Below are positions 59,301 through 64,000 of a stretch of DNA of 64,000 bases, one piece after another. The DNA comes from Tyto alba. Taxonomy: Eukaryota > Chordata > Aves > Strigiformes > Tytonidae. Within the stretch, counting starts at the first letter, position 1. Every line of letters begins with the position of its first letter. The notes beneath the pieces are model-generated. The model was not told where the DNA came from. It ran no database searches and worked only from the letters and a program-made list of their open reading frames with translations. The DNA is taken from the NCBI RefSeq assembly GCF_018691265.1, contig NW_024881324.1:5645730-5709729 (forward strand), given 5' to 3'. The position numbers and the translations under genes are program-made.

Positions 59301-62300
59301 TTTAGAATATCCCTCTTTCAATCACTTTTAGACAGAGGTCTTTAAGTATCAGACAGGACCATTCTTTTTACATCCCAATATTTAACCACTCCCCACTACT
59401 GAGAGAAGATCCAAGGAATAGAACAGTAAAAGACATATGGAAGAAATGAGGGCTCCCTCTGTCAATATAAAGGTCCCATCAATGACCTTGGGTTGGTAAG
59501 AAAAAAAGCTTTCTGACCTCTGTATTTTTTACAATCTTAAAAAAAAAGATTAGTGACCCACTCAACAAAATATCTATATAAAGAAATGGGGCCCATTATC
59601 ATCATGATTAAAACTAGTCAGCATTTCTGTTGGCAACAAAAGATAAGGATTTCATGAATACAGAGAAGAGACAACTTTCCAGCCTAAGGGCCTATACCCC
59701 AGCTATATTAAACAGATATATCCTAGCCTGAGGAAAAGGGACAACGTTTGCCCATGCAAGACTTGCACAGTATGTTACACTCAGGAATTATTACAGAAGA
59801 ACATAGGAGTTTTTGATCTGTTCTTCAAACATGAAGTATGAAAAGACTTTTCTGTTGATGACATAAAGTCTTCAGCTCCATCAATGTTGCATATTCTACC
59901 AGGAGTCAAAGTAGGACACCCTGTCCCTTCCTTTTAAAGATTCCCAAGCGAAGGGAAATTGGAAAATTATAAATTCTCTTGTACCCCAAGGAAAAAAGCA
60001 ACATTTCATTACTATGCTGTTCACAATGTATGGGCTCTCATTACTTAGAAGACAGGAGCACCACCTCAAGTTGCAGGTCCTAAACTGAAAAACAGTTAGC
60101 TTGCCAAAAAAGCAGTATGGCTAATAAGCAGGAAGAAAAGGCATCTCTTTTTTAATGATCAAGTTTTGATTTGAAAAGCATCAAAATTAATACAATCTTC
60201 TATAAATGTAAACTCCCTGGAACTTGCCGTTATTGAATGAAACTGATGTCCCATGAGTTTTATAACTGAAAATTATGAAAATCCCCAGCAATCACAAGGG
60301 AAATTAGAAGTTCCCCAAATCTGCTAATGAAAATGGTAGTCTTGATATTGGAAGTGTTTGCAGGGTACTTGTTTCTCAGCAATGTCTACAATCTATGTCT
60401 ATATTAGGATTTAGTGCAGACCAATAAGAGATCATAGAGACAGTGCTGCAAACCCACAGTATACGTATTTCAAAGAGTTTTATCTTGAATACTTACTCCT
60501 CTTGTGGATTGAACTGCTCTTAGTGGTGGAAGGAGGTTGTATGTGCTCATTGAATATGTCTTTTGGTTTCATTTAATTTGAACAGAATCCAGTTATGGAG
60601 CCTGAGACCTCTGTGCAATAGAAAGACCAGCACAAGAACTACAAGGGTGCAATATGGACATTCGCTTCTAGAGGGTATGCTTCAGGCAAACAAAAATGCT
60701 CACATAGGCATCCATCAAAGAAAATTAGGTATCATTTTGACTAGGCAAAAGGGAATAAAAGTGAAGCAGGATATCCTGGCTCTGTGGATATATGGAGAGG
60801 TTCACCTTCCCTGCAGTATCTCATGCCCACCCAAGTGAACCTCAGAGGTATACAGTCCTGCTCAGCTGAGCAAACTCAATGTCTGCTGAAATCAAGGCTT
60901 CACTGGTTTACTCATGTGAAGTCTGATTTTACTCTGTCACAAATAGTTCTGTAAAGCTAAAAGTAATAGCTGATTTTCCTATACACCCAATTGTACGAGT
61001 CTTCCCATTCATTGTGAAATACAACTACAGCAATAAATATGGCAACTGAGGCTGTCCATGGGTCAGGGTGTTTGCTGGGAGTCCTGAAAAACAAAGCAAA
61101 TCATCCTATTTTATTCAGAGTAGGAATAATTCTGTAATGTAAAAGAATCACATGGACAAATCCAGTTGAAGCTAAGTATTTAGGTTTAATCCAAAGCTTG
61201 CAAAAACAAAGTCAAGTCTTTCATGGACCAGGCACATTCTGCCTTTCTTCTCCTGTATCACTGGAGGATGAACAATTAATGATCAGTGGAGAACTTATGA
61301 CTTAATAATGAATCACTTTCTGTCTGACTCCTGAATCATTTTTACTGTAAACTAAACTCTTTGTGGATTATTGTTATTTATGTATTCTCTGGTAATACCA
61401 GTTTTGAGGTTGATATCTACCCCGATAGATTGCAATCTGACAAATTAGAGAAGATATTTGAATATCTGCAGAAATTATGTTTAGTACCTGGACTGTTCTA
61501 TAAAAAACAAATACTGGTATAATGTAACAAGGCAATCAAGCAACCCAAGGACAACTGCAAAAAATGGCACTAATAATAGACCCATTTTAAGGCTTCTCAG
61601 AAGTGTAAGGAAAACTAAACTATGTGGCTGCGAAAAAAAGAGGGAAAAATTCAGTTCTGGGACACCATCAGATCTTTTCCTTGGGTGGAAAAGGGAAGGC
61701 TTTGGGAGGCATAGTCAGAAAACCATGACTGTGAAAGTGGATTTGGATCCCACAGGACAGAGGAAACAAGGAGATGGACTAGAAGGGTCACTGGGATATG
61801 GAGTCTTGTTTGTGGAGGAATTTCATACTCACCTTATCCTACAAACCTGCAGGACTTGACTCAATCTGTTTGTCTACAGTAGCTGATTTTGGACATGCAG
61901 GAACACAGGATCATAGTTATCTGGCCAGCGCATGGTAACTGCCATCTTCCACAGGCCCCCAGATCTCATCCCTTTCATGACTGCTTCCCCATCTTCCATG
62001 ATGGGACAGTCAGTCTCCTCCTCTGCCTTGGTGTCAGTGAAGGATACACCAAGTCATTTCCAAGACTGGTCTGGGTTGAGAGTGGAGGAAACCTGTGGCA
62101 GGCCTGAGTCTCTTGGTAAGGCAGAAGTCAGAGGTCGTTGGGGGATCACCTTTCTGAAGACAGTGGGTATTCCCCCTTGGATGCTGAGTGCACTGCTCCT
62201 TATCTGTATAACTGAAGGGTGAAAGACCAGGGAACAGACTCAGCTTCTGTTGGCAAAACCTGTGTCTTTGTCTCTCTCGATGTTCCCACCATCTGCATGT

Positions 62301-62937
62301 TTTCAGCATGGAGGAAGTGGGAGTGCAAAGAGAGCAAATTGCCTTAAGGTATGCATAGGCCCTTAAAGGCTCCCTGGGCAGAAGAAATTCTGTCAATCCA
62401 GACAGCTGACTTCATTGCTTTGCAAACTTCCTTGAAAAACAGCAAGAATTTTGACCGAGTTATTTTGTTCTGAAGCTCAAAATAGAGCTGGTTGGAAAAA
62501 AAGCTCAGCAAAATGTCTTCCTATCATAGGATCATTGGGTCACCTAAAATGACATATTTTATCTTTGAGAAAGATTCTTTCCAAAGGAAAACAGTGTTTT
62601 TAAAGCTTCTGATAAGGTCAAAATGTTCCAATCCAACCTGTTTCAGAATGGCGTGTTTAATTTTTCTCACTTGAAATTCATTTTTATTGGTAGTTTCTAC
62701 ATTAAAAAAACAAAACAACAAAGTAATCTTTTGGTTATTAATAAAGTTTTTATGTAATTTAATGTGTCATGAAACACAAACAAATTGTTTTAAGAATTTT
62801 AAATTTAAAAAAAAAATGTTGATACTTTTGTTTTTATCCTGTTACAGTATAAAATAAACTTGAAAAACATAACAAATTGAAAATCTCAGGTACCACTGAG
62901 CTTTCTTGATTCCTCTGATCAAGTCACTATGCTTTTT
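56303..62937. other. Non-genic stretch, no gene seen
   Basis: No gene seen. It holds a strand-asymmetric A/C-rich segment at 57540-57720 and T20 at 57996-58015. Short frames near 58.8 kb (102 codons) and 62.0-62.4 kb (96-120 codons, both strands) lack domains. The 62.68-62.87 kb segment is very AT-rich. Confidence 0.65.
57996..58015. repeat. Homopolymer T20
   Basis: Plus-strand T run shortly after a G7 tract (57971-57977). Confidence 0.9.
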
Positions 62938-63526
62938 ATAGAATCACAGAACCATTTAGGTTGGAAAAGACCTTTAAGATCATCAAGTCCAACTATATAC
63001 TTAATACTGCTAAATCCACCACTAAACCTTTTCCTTAAGTGCCACATGCACATCTTTTAAATCCTTCCAGGAGTGGTGACTCAATTGCTTCACTGGGCAG
63101 CCTGTTTCAATGCTTGACAACTCTTTCAGTGAAGAATTTTTTCCTAATATTCAATCTAAATCTTCCCTGGCACAACTTGAGGCCATTTCCTCCCGTCCTA
63201 TTGCTTGTTACTTGGGAGAAGAGACCAATCCCAATCTCGCTACAGCCTCCTTACAGGTAGTTGTAGAGAGCAATAAGATCTCCCCTCAGCCTCCTTTTCT
63301 GCAGGATAAACAACCCCGGTTCCCTCAGTCACTCCTCACATGACTTGTGCTCCAGACCATTCACCAGCTTCATTGCCCTTCTTTGGATACACTCCAGCAC
63401 CTCAAGGTCTTCCTTGTAGTGAGGGGCCCAAAACTGAACCCAGTATTCGAGGTGTGGCTTTACCAGGGCCGAGTACAGGGGGACAATCCTTTCTCTAGTC
63501 CTGCTGGCCACACTATTTCTGATACA
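62938..63526 (-). mobile_element. CR1 LINE 3' end, pseudogenised ORF2 (antisense)
   Basis: On the minus strand this is the last about 590 bp of an avian CR1. From 63526 the frame encodes the conserved end of the reverse-transcriptase protein, with [32 protein letters not shown] and [14 protein letters not shown]. It then meets an in-frame TGA at 63331-63329 where family members usually have an arginine codon (CGA to TGA type). The same frame continues recognisably after it (REPGLFILQKRRLRGDLIAL) to a further stop. The 3' tail at 62938-62990 carries the usual 'ggttggaaaagacctttaag' antisense text. Strongly 5'-truncated and inactive. Confidence 0.92.
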
Positions 63527-64000
63527 TTTCTGATTTTTACATCCTTTCAAGAATTCAATAAAGATTCTTTCAAGAGATTACCCCACACAGGTCTTAATGA
63601 TAACCACAGTGTTTTTTCACTTTGGATACTCATTCCTGTCCTTCCACTGCATCTCATCCCAGTTTGCACTTGGACTTCTAGGGAACACAAACCATGGCCA
63701 TCTAAGGACGGCCCTGAGGGGTTCTGAAATCACTGAATTCTTAATACATGTCACAGAAATATATTCCAGTTTTCCCCTACTAAAATACAAAAATATTTGT
63801 TTTCATCAATTTGACTAGTCTAGATTCCATCATCTGCCCAGATATGTAATTATAAAACTGATCCTGCATTCTGTCAAATGTACACAGACGCCCTTGGACT
63901 TTCATCTTGCCACAACCAATGTCATGCACATTATTTTTGCCATCATACCCCACAGTTTCCCAGAGAGACAAAACCCAAACAATAGTGGAAATGCTACATT
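63527..64000. other. Non-genic stretch, no gene seen
   Basis: Unique-looking AT-rich sequence from the CR1 junction to the window end. Only short frames with no recognisable content. Confidence 0.7.

Noticed and set aside
1..64000. tRNA, rRNA, CRISPR array, bacterial operon, integrase-type mobile system
   Set aside because: None of the diagnostic patterns was seen, and the repeats and composition are those of vertebrate nuclear DNA.

Overview
This 64 kb window is non-coding vertebrate nuclear DNA, almost certainly from a bird. The signs are AT-rich, intron-like or intergenic composition, 3' ends of CR1 LINEs (the dominant avian retrotransposon), a pair of solo LTRs of a kind common in neoavian birds, and worn ancient amniote repeats. 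No complete protein-coding gene, tRNA, rRNA or CRISPR array is supported. Nearly all open frames are under 130 codons, and many start at non-ATG codons, run through poly-T tracts or lie inside repeats. The window could be a gene desert or part of a very large intron, and the sequence alone does not decide which.

Layout: 1-18 kb holds two old plus-strand CR1-like remnants (about 5.1 and 14.7 kb), one minus-strand CR1 3' end (11.1 kb), a trace of a MIR-like SINE (12.65 kb), an AAAC microsatellite and several long homopolymers. A T/G-only tract with a strong G-quadruplex motif lies at 18.0-18.2 kb. At 22.87-23.25 kb there are three DR1-type nuclear-receptor repeats, a small CpG cluster, and a minus-strand splice-donor/acceptor pair that joins two short hydrophobic frames in phase. 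A 1.06 kb open frame in locally GC- and CpG-enriched DNA sits at 28.6-29.7 kb, followed by two interlocked inverted repeats at 30.42-30.46 kb. A CR1 3' end with an undamaged terminal reading frame lies at 35.8-36.1 kb, and an octamer/palindrome homeodomain-type cluster at 41.19-41.23 kb.

The best-resolved structure is at 51.4-53.1 kb: a 1,075-bp solo LTR inserted into an older ~530-bp solo LTR. Both are in minus orientation and each is flanked by a perfect 5-bp target duplication. The inner copy landed about 22 bp downstream of the outer TATA box. The right end has an ancient fold-back repeat (56.24 kb) and a longer, pseudogenised CR1 3' end (62.9-63.5 kb).

There is no operon-like gene cooperation to describe. 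The functional candidates are cis-regulatory. Repeat assignments rest on remembered family consensus patterns and were not checked by alignment.
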